Part shown: piece after piece, positions 1-9,606 of the stretch
Numbering within the stretch: the first letter of the stretch is position 1
How the letters are laid out: the number at the start of each line of letters is the position of its first letter
Assembly (NCBI GenBank): GCA_030682615.1
Contig: JAUXNY010000084.1
Coordinates: 1 to 35,198, forward strand
Reading direction: 5' to 3'
Origin: Candidatus Aquicultor sp.
Lineage (GTDB): Bacteria; Actinomycetota; Aquicultoria; Aquicultorales; Aquicultoraceae
Length of the DNA: 35,198 bases
Notes under the pieces: generated by a model
The model's input: only the letters and a program-made list of their open reading frames with translations
Told to the model about the DNA's origin: nothing
Database searches by the model: none
Made by a program: the position numbers and the translations under genes

Positions 1-444
1 CTCAGCGATGCCAAGGGTAGGGTCATCGGCATCAACACGCTCATCATATCGAGCAGCGGCGTGACCGAGGGTGTCGGCTTTGCCATACCTTCGGAGACCG
101 TCCAGAATGTAGCCGACCAATTAATCAAAAAAGGCAAGGCGAGCCACCCGTATATGGGTATTCAAGGGAGCAATATCGATGACGTGCTCATCGATACCTC
201 TAAACTCGCGGTCTCGGATGGCGCTATCGTCCTCGACGTGCTCAAGGGGACCCCGGCTGAAAAAGCAGGCTTGAAGAAGAACGACGTCATAACCGCGATA
301 GACGGCAAGAAAATCTCGACGATGGACCAGTTGCTCGTCGAGATCAGGCAGAAGAAGGTCGGCGATAAGATAGAGCTGACCTATTATCGCGGTAAAGATA
401 AGAAAACGGTAGAGCTTACCCTCGTCGAGAAACCGAAGGGGTAA
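1..444 (+). CDS. htrA: HtrA/DegP-like trypsin-family serine protease, C-terminal part with PDZ domain (5' end outside window)
   Basis: Frame 1 is open from base 1 (LSDAKGRVIGINTLIISSSGVTEGVGFAIPSETV...), typical of the end of an S1C protease domain, followed by a PDZ domain (GAIVLDVLKGTPAEKAGLKKNDVITAIDGKKI). Confidence 0.88.
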   Translation, partial: LSDAKGRVIGINTLIISSSGVTEGVGFAIPSETVQNVADQLIKKGKASHPYMGIQGSNIDDVLIDTSKLAVSDGAIVLDVLKGTPAEKAGLKKNDVITAIDGKKISTMDQLLVEIRQKKVGDKIELTYYRGKDKKTVELTLVEKPKG

Positions 445-454
445 AAGGGCGACG

Positions 455-922
455 GTGCGGATAAAGGTCGTCGTTATAGGCAAAATAAAAGAGCGCTATT
501 TAAGGGAGGGCATAGACGACTATAAGACCCGGCTTTCCCGGTTTGCGAAAATCGAAGTCGTCGAACTTCCTGAAGAGGATATAGGGCAGTTGCCCGAGAG
601 CGAGGTAAAAGAGCGCGAAGCGGCCAAGATTCGAAAGCATCTCTTCGGGTCGTGGTTTACTGTCGCGCTCGACCGCGAGGGAGATGAGCTTTCTTCACCC
701 GGGTTGGCGCATAAGATAGAGATGCTGATGGTGGGGGGCACCAGCAGCATAGCGTTTGTTATCGGAGGCCCGCTCGGCCTCGCTGAAGAAATCCTTAAAG
801 CTGCGGACATGCGCCTCTCGATGTCTAAACTCACCTATACGCACCAACTCGCACGGTTGTTACTGCTTGAGCAGGTCTACCGGTCGTTTAAGATAATCAG
901 AGGCGAACCGTATCATTATTAA
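455..922 (+). CDS. rlmH: 23S rRNA (pseudouridine1915-N3)-methyltransferase RlmH
   Basis: 155 aa; FVIGGPLGL, SMSKLTYTHQLARLLLLEQVYRSFKIIRGEPYHY C-terminus is diagnostic for the SPOUT RlmH family; GTG start. Confidence 0.95.
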   Translation: MRIKVVVIGKIKERYLREGIDDYKTRLSRFAKIEVVELPEEDIGQLPESEVKEREAAKIRKHLFGSWFTVALDREGDELSSPGLAHKIEMLMVGGTSSIAFVIGGPLGLAEEILKAADMRLSMSKLTYTHQLARLLLLEQVYRSFKIIRGEPYHY

Positions 923-930
923 AATTTAAA

Positions 931-961
931 AGCCGTGCTCGTTAAGGGAGCACGGCTTTTT
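931..961. terminator. Intrinsic (probably bidirectional) terminator between convergent rlmH and blaI-like genes
   Basis: Perfect 10-bp stem AGCCGTGCTC (931-940) / GAGCACGGCT (948-957), then TTTT; A-rich on the opposite side. Confidence 0.9.
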
Positions 962-986
962 ACATACTATCGAAAGTTTTGTCGGA

Positions 987-1412
987 CTATTTTGCCGCGA
1001 GTTCTTTCTTTTTGTCCTGGATAGCCTGCTTGATTCTATCGAGTTCTTTCTCATCGATATCACCCTTGTTGAGCAGGAACGAGACAACCGGAGCGACCTT
1101 GCCGCCCATAACCTTTTCGACGACCTGAGTGATCATCGCGTTGGCCATATCCTCCTGGCTTACATTGGGCGTATACATGTATGCGGTGCCGGAACGGTCT
1201 TGCTTGAGAACGTTTTTGTTTGCCAAACGGCTCATCACGGTCATGATGGTTGTGTAGGCTAAGTGCTTATCGGGATAGAGTTCCTCGAAAACATCCTTGA
1301 CGGTCGCGCCGCCCATTCCCCATACGACTCTCATGATGTCAGCTTCAAGTTCACCTAGGCCAGAACCTACGCCAACCCGGTTCTTTCTGACTCTGACGGT
1401 CTTCTTTGTCAC
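987..1412 (-). CDS. BlaI/MecI/CopY-family transcriptional repressor
   Basis: 141 aa; LGELEADIMRVVWGMGGATVKDVFEELYPDKHLAYTTIMTVMSRLANKNVLKQDRSGTAYMYTP is typical of the BlaI winged helix. No BlaR1/M56 partner is adjacent. Confidence 0.9.
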   Translation of the reverse strand: MTKKTVRVRKNRVGVGSGLGELEADIMRVVWGMGGATVKDVFEELYPDKHLAYTTIMTVMSRLANKNVLKQDRSGTAYMYTPNVSQEDMANAMITQVVEKVMGGKVAPVVSFLLNKGDIDEKELDRIKQAIQDKKKELAAK

Positions 1413-1501
1413 GAAATACCTCCTAAATTACAGCTACATTCTTGTGATATTAGTACTGAAGCGCCTGTTTTAATAATGTAGCAGACGAATAACTGTCCTG
1501 T

Positions 1502-1530
1502 ATTATATTGTAGCGCTATTTACATGTCAA
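1502..1530 (-). promoter_or_regulatory. Consensus sigma70-type promoter for the BlaI-family gene
   Basis: Minus strand TTGACA (1530-1525) - 17 bp - TATAAT (1507-1502), both hexamers perfect; spacer contains the palindrome TAGCGCTA (1511-1518). Confidence 0.8.
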
Positions 1531-1627
1531 TAAACAGTGCTCTACATATATCGTTACGCTAAAACAGTACTATTGTCAAGTTACCTTTGGGTATTACGTG
1601 AATAATCAAGGGTATTTTCTGTTTTAT

Positions 1628-2473
1628 TCAAGCGGTTGCCTTGATTTCCCGGAGTATGGAGATGTTTTTAAGGTCATCGGCGACTGTCTGGCGCGGCGTC
1701 TCCAGGATGACCGGTTTTCCGGTCAGAAGCGGATGGTTGAGGAGATAGTCAAAACCGGCGTTTCCGATATAGCCCTCGCCGATGGCCGCGTGGCGGTCGT
1801 GTGCCGTGCCCAGCGGGTATTTCGAATCGTTGGCATGGATGAGGCCGACGCGCGCCATGCCGAGCGTCTTGTCGAGTGCGCGCAAGGTATTCTCTACACC
1901 AGTCTTGGTCGCGAGGTCGTAGCCGGCCGCGAAAGCGTGACACGTGTCGAAGCATATGCCCAGGCGCGCGCCGCCGCCCGCAATCTCGATTATCTCGGCA
2001 AGCTCCTCAAAGGTGACGCCCAAGCTAGAGCCGGCTCCGGCCATGTTCTCCAAAAGAATCGTCACACCAGAGCCGTCTGAGGCAATAAGCTCGGCGAGAG
2101 CGACTCCGACACGACGCATTCCATCGGACTTACTGGAAGCGACGGAGCTGCCGGTATGGACGACATAGTAGGGTGAGCCGATTATATCGCAGACCCGCAA
2201 GGCATTAGCGATTGCCCCTTTGGAGCGGGCATAGATTTTTTCATCAGGCGCGCCTAGGTTGACCAGATACGGCGCGTGGACGACGACCGGGCTTATCCCG
2301 TATTGGGCGCAGGCGGCTCTAAAGCCCGCCGCATCATGCTTATCGGGGTCCCAGCGATCCCAGTTGCGAGGGTTGCCGGCAAAGATTTGGATGGTCTCGC
2401 AGTTTCGCTTGCGAGCGCGCTCCACCGCCAACATGAGCGAGCCGGCGATTGAGATGTGCAGACCAAGCTTCAT
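1628..2473 (-). CDS. nfo: Endonuclease IV (deoxyribonuclease IV)
   Basis: 281 aa TIM-barrel AP endonuclease: MKLGLHISIAGSL, VVHAPYLVNLG, ILLENMAGAGSSLG, LGICFDTCHAFAAGYD, IHANDSKYPLGTAHDRHAAIGEGYIG. Confidence 0.95.
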   Translation of the reverse strand: MKLGLHISIAGSLMLAVERARKRNCETIQIFAGNPRNWDRWDPDKHDAAGFRAACAQYGISPVVVHAPYLVNLGAPDEKIYARSKGAIANALRVCDIIGSPYYVVHTGSSVASSKSDGMRRVGVALAELIASDGSGVTILLENMAGAGSSLGVTFEELAEIIEIAGGGARLGICFDTCHAFAAGYDLATKTGVENTLRALDKTLGMARVGLIHANDSKYPLGTAHDRHAAIGEGYIGNAGFDYLLNHPLLTGKPVILETPRQTVADDLKNISILREIKATA

Positions 2474-2480
2474 GAGAGGG

Positions 2481-4139
2481 CTACATCCTTTCCGGCGCGG
2501 CGACGCCGAGTACCGTCAGGACGCCTCGCAGAACCGTCCGCGTCGCGTCGCAGAGGGCCATCCTTGCGGTCGACAACTCTTTGTCTTCGGTGACGACCCG
2601 GCATTTCGTGTAGAAGAAATGGAAGACCGCGGCGAGTTCTTGCGCGTAAGCGGTGAGCGGATGAAGCGCCCGCTGCCGCGCGGCGCGCTCCAGCACCTCC
2701 GGCCATTCGGCGAGTTTTCGGATAAGGTCCAGCTCGGGCTCGGTCTCCAGCCGCCGGTAGTCGATATCACCGGACAGGTCGATATTCTCAGCCTCGGCGA
2801 ATCTCACGATGCTCGATATGCGGGCATGCGCGTATTGGACGTAATATACGGGATTCTCATTTGATTGCTCTTTGGCTAGTTCGATATCGAAATCGAGCGG
2901 GCTGTCGGTACTGCGCATCAGGAAGAAGAAGCGCACGGCGTCACGTCCGACCTCTTCGAGAAGCTCGTCGAGCGTGACCATCTCACCGGTCCGCTTCGAC
3001 ATGCGCACAGGCTCGCCTCCGCGCATTAGGTTTACGAGTTGCCCGATGACTATCTCCAGCTTGTCGGCAGGGTAGCCGAGCGCCTGCACAGCCGCTTTCA
3101 TGCGACCGATATAGCCGTGGTGGTCGGCGCCCCATATATTTATAAGTCTATCGAACCCTCGCTCGAGCTTGTTTTTATGGTAAGCGATATCGGCGGCGAA
3201 GTAGGTCGGCTCGCCGTTGGCGCGGATGAGCACGCGGTCTTTTTCTTCGCCGAACGCCGTCGCTTTAAACCAGACGGCCCCGTCCTCCTCGTAGACGTAA
3301 CCGCTTTCGCGCAGCCCGGCAATGGCTTTGTCGACCGCGGACGTCGCATGGAGTTCGCGCTCGCTAAACCAGGAGTCGAAGACGACCCCCATTTTCTCCA
3401 GCGTCACCTTCAAGTGCTCAAGCACCTGTTTATAGGAGCGCTCCAAGAAAAGCGATTCACGCTCGCTCTCCGCGACATCCAGATACGCGTCTCCTTCGGC
3501 TGCGCTTATCTCTCGCGCGATGTCTCTGATATATTCTCCCTGGTAGCCTTCTTCGGGGAAGGGGATATCCCGGCCGAGCAGCTGGACGTATCTAGTCGCG
3601 ACCGATTTGCCGAAGATGTTCATCTGGTTGCCGAAGTCGTTGATGTAGAACTCGCGCTCCACATCGTAGCCCTGAGCGGACAGGACATTGGCGAGCGTGT
3701 CGCCGACCGCCGCCCAGCGGCCGTGTCCGATATGCATCGGCCCTACCGGGTTGGCGCTGACGAACTCGACCTGAACGCGTTCTCCTTGCCCTGCGGTCGA
3801 ATGACCAAACGATTCGCCCTCGCGTTTTATATCCCGCAATACTTCATAGAGCCATTCGTTGCTCAGGTAGAAGTTGATAAACCCGGGCCCGGCTATCTCT
3901 ACTTTATCGATATATTTATCATCGCCGAGTGCGTCGGCGATGACTTGCGCCACCGCTCGCGGGGGCATCTTGGCCTTGCCCGCGAGGACCATCGCTATAT
4001 TAGTCGCCCAATCGCCGTGTGTTTTCTCGCGCGGCCGCTCGAGAACGATTTGGGGTATCTCCACGGCGGGCAGTCTCTCCTCGTTTTGGGCTTGGAGCAG
4101 CGCATCGCGTATCAGTTGGGCCAGTCTCTCGTTTATCAT
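2481..4139 (-). CDS. argS: Arginyl-tRNA synthetase
   Basis: 552 aa; VEFVSANPVGPMHIGHGRWAAVGDTLANVL (HIGH), MSKRTGEMVTLDELLEEVGRDAVRFFFL (KMSK-like), C-terminal anticodon-binding domain. Confidence 0.97.
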   Translation of the reverse strand: MINERLAQLIRDALLQAQNEERLPAVEIPQIVLERPREKTHGDWATNIAMVLAGKAKMPPRAVAQVIADALGDDKYIDKVEIAGPGFINFYLSNEWLYEVLRDIKREGESFGHSTAGQGERVQVEFVSANPVGPMHIGHGRWAAVGDTLANVLSAQGYDVEREFYINDFGNQMNIFGKSVATRYVQLLGRDIPFPEEGYQGEYIRDIAREISAAEGDAYLDVAESERESLFLERSYKQVLEHLKVTLEKMGVVFDSWFSERELHATSAVDKAIAGLRESGYVYEEDGAVWFKATAFGEEKDRVLIRANGEPTYFAADIAYHKNKLERGFDRLINIWGADHHGYIGRMKAAVQALGYPADKLEIVIGQLVNLMRGGEPVRMSKRTGEMVTLDELLEEVGRDAVRFFFLMRSTDSPLDFDIELAKEQSNENPVYYVQYAHARISSIVRFAEAENIDLSGDIDYRRLETEPELDLIRKLAEWPEVLERAARQRALHPLTAYAQELAAVFHFFYTKCRVVTEDKELSTARMALCDATRTVLRGVLTVLGVAAPERM

Positions 4140-4363
4140 CGCTTACCTTTGCTTTTATGGATGCATCAACAAACCATCATTATAACACTTTGAGGTGGTT
4201 TAACTGAAGCGGATTGTTTGCATTGCCTCTCGCTTGCATAGACGCTCAAGACCCTGCCCTACCTTTGACTATGCCGCAATCCTTATGTTAAACTTACTCA
4301 GTTGGCAGGCCGTAGCTTGTCATATTATTCTTCACGGGGAATCGTTTTTTCAGGAGGTTTTTC

Positions 4364-5665
4364 TTGGTCTTGCCGGTTACATCAAAGGTCAACTCAAAAG
4401 GACACCTGGAAATAGGCGGCTGCGATGCGGTTGAACTCGTCAAAGAGCACGGCACACCGCTTTTTGTCATGGATGAGGAGACGATTCGCGGGCAATGCCG
4501 CGCCTACATGGCGGCGTTTGCGAGCAAGATCGATGATTTCGAAGTAATTTACGCAAGCAAAGCGTTTATAGCGGTTGCGATGTGCCGGCTGGCGCAAGAA
4601 GAGGGTTTGTCGCTGGATGTCATGTCTGGAGGCGAGCTGTACACCGCCATAAAAGCGGGTTTTCCCATCGCGAAAGCTTTTTTCCACGGCAACAACAAGA
4701 CCCCCGCTGAGCTCAACCTGGCGTTAGAGCATGGTGTCGGCCGAATAGTAGTCGACGGTTTTCACGAACTCGAACTGCTCGACAAGATAGCGGCTGAAAA
4801 AGGCATGACCCAGGATATTCTCCTGCGAATCACGCCGGGGATAAAACCCCAGACCCACAACTTTATTCAGACCGGCCAGCTCGACAGCAAGTTCGGGTTT
4901 GGCCTTCAGGATGGCTTGGCGATGAGCGCGGTCAAAAAGGCGCGGACGCTCGGCAATATTAATCTTAAAGGAATCCACGCTCATATCGGGTCGAAGATAT
5001 TCGAAATCGGCTCGTTCGCCTAATCGATAGAGATAATCATGGGTTTCGTCCGCGATATCAAGGAGGAGACCGGTTTTGTCGTGGGTGAACTAAATACCGG
5101 CGGCGGCCTGGGTATCAAATACAAGGCGGTAGATGAGCCGTCGACCATCGAGGAGTACGCGAATGTCATCGTCGACGGCGTCAAGGAGCAAGCGGCGCAA
5201 CTCGGGCTCGCGGTTCCGAGAATCATGGTCGAGCCCGGTCGCTCGATAGTCGCGAATGCCGGCATCACGCTTTATACGGTAGGCACCATCAAGGATATCC
5301 CAGGTATTCGCACTTACGTCTCGGTCGATGGCGGGATGTCGGATAACCTGCGCCCGATGCTTTATGGCGCGGTATACGAGGCGCTCCTTGCTAACAGGGT
5401 GGAAGACGAGGCGCACGCGCTGGTGACGGTGGCCGGAAAGCATTGCGAGTCGGGCGATATTTTGGTGCGAGACACGATGTTACCGTATCCGAAAGCGGGG
5501 GATATACTCTGCACGCCGGCGACCGGCGCCTATGGGTACATGATGGCCAACAACTATAATCGCCAGCCGCGCCCGCCGGTCATCATGGTAAAAGAGGGGT
5601 CGGCCCGCGTAATAGTCCGGGGTGAGACGCTCGATGACTTGGTGCGGCTCGATACCGGGCTTTAA
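4364..5665 (+). pseudogene. lysA: Diaminopimelate decarboxylase, interrupted by one in-frame TAA at 5021-5023 (either a genuine disruption or a base error)
   Basis: ORFs 4364-5023 and 5039-5665 are in the same frame; together they read as one LysA (VIYASKAF, HIGSKIFEIGSFA*SIEIIMGFVRDIKEETGF, GGGLGI, VEPGRSIVANAG, GKHCESGDIL, NYNRQPRP). Confidence 0.85.
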
Positions 5666-5709
5666 TAAGAGTAAGATAATATTTTAATCTTAAAGGAATA
5701 GGAAGAGCA

Positions 5710-6993
5710 GTGAAAAAAGATATAGGCATTGGAATCTTAGGTTTCGGCACGGTAGGCTCGGGAGTCTACCAGATTCTGAGCGCAAAAGCATCGAAGTTGG
5801 CGCAGCGCGTAGGTGCCGACCTGCGCGTCGTCTTAGTCGCCGAGAAGGCGCAGGAGCTTTTCAAGGACAAAGTACCGGTCGAGAAGCAGTCGGGCGACGC
5901 CAACGAGGTTATCAATCATCCCGACGTAGACATCGTTGTCGAGGTGATAGGGGGCATCGAGCCGGCTTACACCTTTATCAAGAATGCGCTCGAAAACGGC
6001 AAACACGTGGTCACCGCGAACAAAGCGTTGATGGCGAGCCGGGGCGGCGCGCTCCTTGAGCTAGCCGAGAGAAAAGGCGTAGACCTCTTTTTCGAAGCCA
6101 GCGTCGGCGGGGGTATCCCGATAATCCGCCCGCTTAAATATTCCCTGGTAGGTAATACTATCTCTCGGGTGATGGGCATTGTAAACGGCACCACTAACTA
6201 TATCCTCACCAAGATGGTCGATGAGGGGATGCCGCTGGAGGCGGCGCTCAAGGAAGCCCAGGAGCTGGGATTTGCGGAGGCCGACCCTACGGCCGATGTC
6301 GAGGGCCACGATGCCGCGGCCAAGATAGCGATTCTGGCATCGATTGCTTTTAACAGCCGGGTCGTCGCGGAGCAGGTCTACACCGAGGGTATCATGGATA
6401 TAACGCAGGCGGATATCGCGTACGCCAAGGAAATGGGGTATGCGATTAAACTGCTGGCATTGGCTAAAGAGGACGAAGACGGGGTCGACGTGCGGGTTCA
6501 TCCCGCGATGATTCCGGCGGACCACCCGCTTGCGCAGGTCTCCGGCGTGATGAACGCCATCTTTATCGAGGGCGACGCGGTCGGCGAGGTCATGTTTTAC
6601 GGGCCGGGCGCGGGGAGTCTGCCCGCGGCGAGCGCCATCGTCGGCGATGTCTTTGAAGTGGCGCTCAATATCAGCCTCAACAAAGTCGGAAGCGCGGCTT
6701 GCAGTTGCTTCGAAAGTAAGAAGGTCAAAACCATTGATGAGGTAACGTCGCGCTACTATATGCGCCTGGAAGCGGCCGATAGGCCCGGAGTGCTTGCCAA
6801 AATATCGCAGGTATTCGGCGAGGACGGCGTGAGCATAGAGAGCGTTATCCAGAAGAACACCCGCCGTGACGGCGCGGAACTGGTCTTCGGTTTTTATATG
6901 GTCAAAGAGAAGAACTTTAGGGAATCACTAAAGAAGATAGAGCGGCTGGATGTTGTCAATAAAATCTGTAATGTGATAAGGGTGGAAGAGTAA
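5710..6993 (+). CDS. hom: Homoserine dehydrogenase (with C-terminal ACT domain)
   Basis: 427 aa; GILGFGTVGSGVYQIL, VTANKALMA, GIVNGTTNYILTKM, GFAEADPTADVEGHDAAAK, ACT-like YYMRLEAADRPGVLAKISQVF. Confidence 0.96.
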   Translation: MKKDIGIGILGFGTVGSGVYQILSAKASKLAQRVGADLRVVLVAEKAQELFKDKVPVEKQSGDANEVINHPDVDIVVEVIGGIEPAYTFIKNALENGKHVVTANKALMASRGGALLELAERKGVDLFFEASVGGGIPIIRPLKYSLVGNTISRVMGIVNGTTNYILTKMVDEGMPLEAALKEAQELGFAEADPTADVEGHDAAAKIAILASIAFNSRVVAEQVYTEGIMDITQADIAYAKEMGYAIKLLALAKEDEDGVDVRVHPAMIPADHPLAQVSGVMNAIFIEGDAVGEVMFYGPGAGSLPAASAIVGDVFEVALNISLNKVGSAACSCFESKKVKTIDEVTSRYYMRLEAADRPGVLAKISQVFGEDGVSIESVIQKNTRRDGAELVFGFYMVKEKNFRESLKKIERLDVVNKICNVIRVEE

Positions 6994-6996
6994 GCT

Positions 6997-8052
6997 ATGG
7001 GCTGGCGAGGATTGATCGAAGAGTACAGGGAGTTTCTCCCGGTGACCGAGGCGACCCCGGTATGTACGCTCCACGAGGGCGACACCCCGCTGATTCGCTC
7101 GGAGAGCATTAGTAAGAAGGTCGAATGTGATGTCTACTTCAAGTACGAGGGTCTAAACCCGACCGGCTCCTTCAAGGACCGGGGTATGACGGTCGCGATA
7201 AGCAAAGCGCTGGAAGAGGGCTCGCGGGCGGTTATCTGCGCCTCGACCGGCAACACCAGTGCGTCCGCGGCGGCGTATTCGGCGCGAGCCGGCATCAAGT
7301 GTGTCGTGCTCATCCCTGAGGGTAAGATAGCGCTAGGCAAGCTCTCGCAAGCGTTGATGCACGGTGCGCAGGTATTAGCGATACGGGGCAACTTCGACGT
7401 GGCTCTTAAGATAGTGCGCGACCTTGCCCAAGAGTACCCGATAACGCTGGTCAACTCGCTCAACCAATATCGGGTCGAAGGGCAGAAGACCGGGGCGTTC
7501 GAGATTTGCGACGCGCTCGGCTCGGTGCCGGATTATCTCTCAATCCCGGTGGGCAACGCCGGTAACATCACTGCCTATTGGCAGGGTTTTAAGGATTACG
7601 CGGCAGCGGGTAAGGTGGAGAGGCTGCCCAAGATGATAGGCTTTCAAGCGGCGGGTGCCGCGCCGATTGTCTTAGGGCACCCGGTGGATCACCCCGAGAC
7701 TATAGCGACCGCTATTCGAATCGGAAATCCGGCCAGGTGGCAGGAGGCGGTTTCAGCCGCGCAAGATTCGGGTGGCTTCATAGATATGGTGACCGATGAC
7801 GAGATAATCGAAGCGTACCAACTCATCGCGGCAACGGAGGGCGTCTTTGCGGAACCGGCTTCAGCGGCGTCGGTGGCGGGCCTGATAAAGATGGTCGAGG
7901 CTGGGCGCGTCTCCAAGGGCGTGAGAGTTGTCTGTGTCCTTACCGGCCACGGGCTTAAAGACCCCGATACCGCAATAAAGACGGGCGGCAAAGTCATCGA
8001 GACAGAGGCGACGCTGACGGCGGTCGAAAAGATTATTTTCGGGGGCATGTAA
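6997..8052 (+). CDS. thrC: Threonine synthase
   Basis: 351 aa; [21 protein letters not shown] lysine motif, [33 protein letters not shown]. Confidence 0.96.
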   Translation: MGWRGLIEEYREFLPVTEATPVCTLHEGDTPLIRSESISKKVECDVYFKYEGLNPTGSFKDRGMTVAISKALEEGSRAVICASTGNTSASAAAYSARAGIKCVVLIPEGKIALGKLSQALMHGAQVLAIRGNFDVALKIVRDLAQEYPITLVNSLNQYRVEGQKTGAFEICDALGSVPDYLSIPVGNAGNITAYWQGFKDYAAAGKVERLPKMIGFQAAGAAPIVLGHPVDHPETIATAIRIGNPARWQEAVSAAQDSGGFIDMVTDDEIIEAYQLIAATEGVFAEPASAASVAGLIKMVEAGRVSKGVRVVCVLTGHGLKDPDTAIKTGGKVIETEATLTAVEKIIFGGM

Positions 8053-8135
8053 AATAGCGGCCAGGGTTGGCAAGCGCCGGCGCGCCTTTTAACACACGTG
8101 CAAAATCAGTTGAAAAATAATCCGAGGGTAAGGTT

Positions 8136-9035
8136 ATGGTACAGGCCATTGTGCCGGCTACAACTGCGAATCTGGGACCGGGCTTTGACGTCTTAGGCCT
8201 GGCCTTGAATCTATATAATACGTTCACGCTTTCCGAAATCGAAAGCGGGCTCGTTGTCGAGGCTTCCGGAAACGGGGCCGAGCGTCTTTCCAAGGATGAA
8301 AATAACCTCGCATATATCGCCGCGAAGCGGCTCTTCGATGAGACCGGCCACAGTGTCGGCGGCCTTCGTATCGGCATCGATATGGGCGTGCCCCTGGGGA
8401 GGGGGTTGGGCAGCAGTTCGACGGCGATTGTCGGCGGGTTGGCAGCCGCCAATGAGCTTTGCGGCGGGCAGCTATCCAGGCAGGATATCTTTGCGCTTGC
8501 TACCGAAATAGAAGGACATCCCGACAATGTAGGCCCAGCCATCTTTGGTGGCTTTACCATATGTTATGCACGTCAAGAGGCTGTCCACGCCGTTTCGCTG
8601 AAACCGTCTAACAACATCAAACCGGTGGTGCTTATACCATCGAGCATGCTGGAGACGAAAAAAGCCCGTTCGGTCTTGCCGGAAAGCGTCGCTATGGCCG
8701 ATGCAGTCTTCAATATCGGTAGGTCGAGCATTTTAGTCGCGGCGCTTCTCGAAGGAAGGCCGGATATGCTAAGAGACGCCATGGAAGACCGTCTCCACCA
8801 GCCATACAGAGCGCCCCTTGTACCGGGTATGGACCTGGTAATCGAGGCGCTTAGCAGTTATTCCGATATCGGCGTAGCGCTGAGCGGCGCCGGCCCGAGC
8901 ATTCTCTGTCTCGTAGCGAGGTCGAAAGAGGCCGAATATGTGGAGCTTATTAAAGGGGTGCTCGCGGAGCTTGGCCAGGATTACGCGGTGGTTTCTCTGG
9001 AGTTCGATCTTGAAGGCGTAACTGTCAAGAATTGA
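8136..9035 (+). CDS. thrB: Homoserine kinase (GHMP family)
   Basis: 299 aa; VPATTANLGPGFDVLGLAL, GVPLGRGLGSSSTAIVGGLAAAN, EGHPDNVGPAIFGG, ALSGAGPSILCL. Confidence 0.95.
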   Translation: MVQAIVPATTANLGPGFDVLGLALNLYNTFTLSEIESGLVVEASGNGAERLSKDENNLAYIAAKRLFDETGHSVGGLRIGIDMGVPLGRGLGSSSTAIVGGLAAANELCGGQLSRQDIFALATEIEGHPDNVGPAIFGGFTICYARQEAVHAVSLKPSNNIKPVVLIPSSMLETKKARSVLPESVAMADAVFNIGRSSILVAALLEGRPDMLRDAMEDRLHQPYRAPLVPGMDLVIEALSSYSDIGVALSGAGPSILCLVARSKEAEYVELIKGVLAELGQDYAVVSLEFDLEGVTVKN

Positions 9036-9087
9036 CGAAGCCGGCCGGCAACAGCGTACATATGTCTCTGATTAATCGGTATTCAAG

Positions 9088-9115
9088 TTGACCTGGCAGC
9101 TAAAACGAGTAAAAT
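9088..9115 (+). promoter_or_regulatory. Candidate promoter upstream of the small ORF / phosphoesterase / cDPG operon
   Basis: TTGACC (9088-9093) - 16 bp - TAAAAT (9110-9115) in a 570-bp gap with no long ORF. Confidence 0.5.
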
Positions 9116-9342
9116 AGAATGCAATCAAAGCTTAAGATTACAAGACGGTTTTGATGGTACGCGCATGCGGGGGCTTTACAAAAGCGAACTATCCGTAACC
9201 CCTCGACCTATCCTGTGATTCCATACAGTATATTTTTGTCGGGCCACTGACGTTGTGGTTTCGTTCATCATAATTTGCTTGCATCGGTCGTAAAGGTACG
9301 GTAACATTGGTCGATGCTAAAGCTAGATAGTCAGGAATCGAG

Positions 9343-9447
9343 ATGGGTTTTTTTAAACGATTACTGCGCTCGTTTGTTCGGGCTGCGCTTATAGCAGTGA
9401 TTCTCTGGTTTATCGAGTGGCTTGTCGAGCCAAGGACCGATGCCTAG
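9343..9447 (+). CDS. Putative 34-aa single-pass membrane protein (below the ORF-track length cutoff)
   Basis: ATG...TAG reads MGFFKRLLRSFVRAALIAVILWFIEWLVEPRTDA: basic N-terminus, hydrophobic helix, acidic/polar tail; AGGA 8-11 nt upstream. Confidence 0.5.
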   Translation: MGFFKRLLRSFVRAALIAVILWFIEWLVEPRTDA

Positions 9448-9606
9448 CGCGCCTCGAAGCGTTTCCTCAGAATTGAGCATTTTCGCGTATAGCCGGCAAT
9501 AAATCCTGTGATTTTATGCGTGTGTTGTTTTCCGATAGAGGAATGATACGCGAAGGCGTAGCGCCTTGATTTGTCGAGAGCGCGTCGTGAAAGGAAAGGA
9601 ATTCTT

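Noticed and set aside
1598-2864. Plus-strand ORFs 1598-2080 and 2259-2864 opposite nfo/argS
   Set aside because: Antisense to clear Nfo and ArgS frames, with no motif support.
3039-4193. 384-aa plus-strand ORF opposite argS
   Set aside because: It is the antisense of a clear ArgS reading frame; GC-rich codon bias gives long mirror ORFs. No recognisable domain.
4364-5665. lysA split as a frameshift
   Set aside because: Both ORFs are in the same frame (start positions differ by a multiple of 3), so it is a nonsense codon, not an indel.
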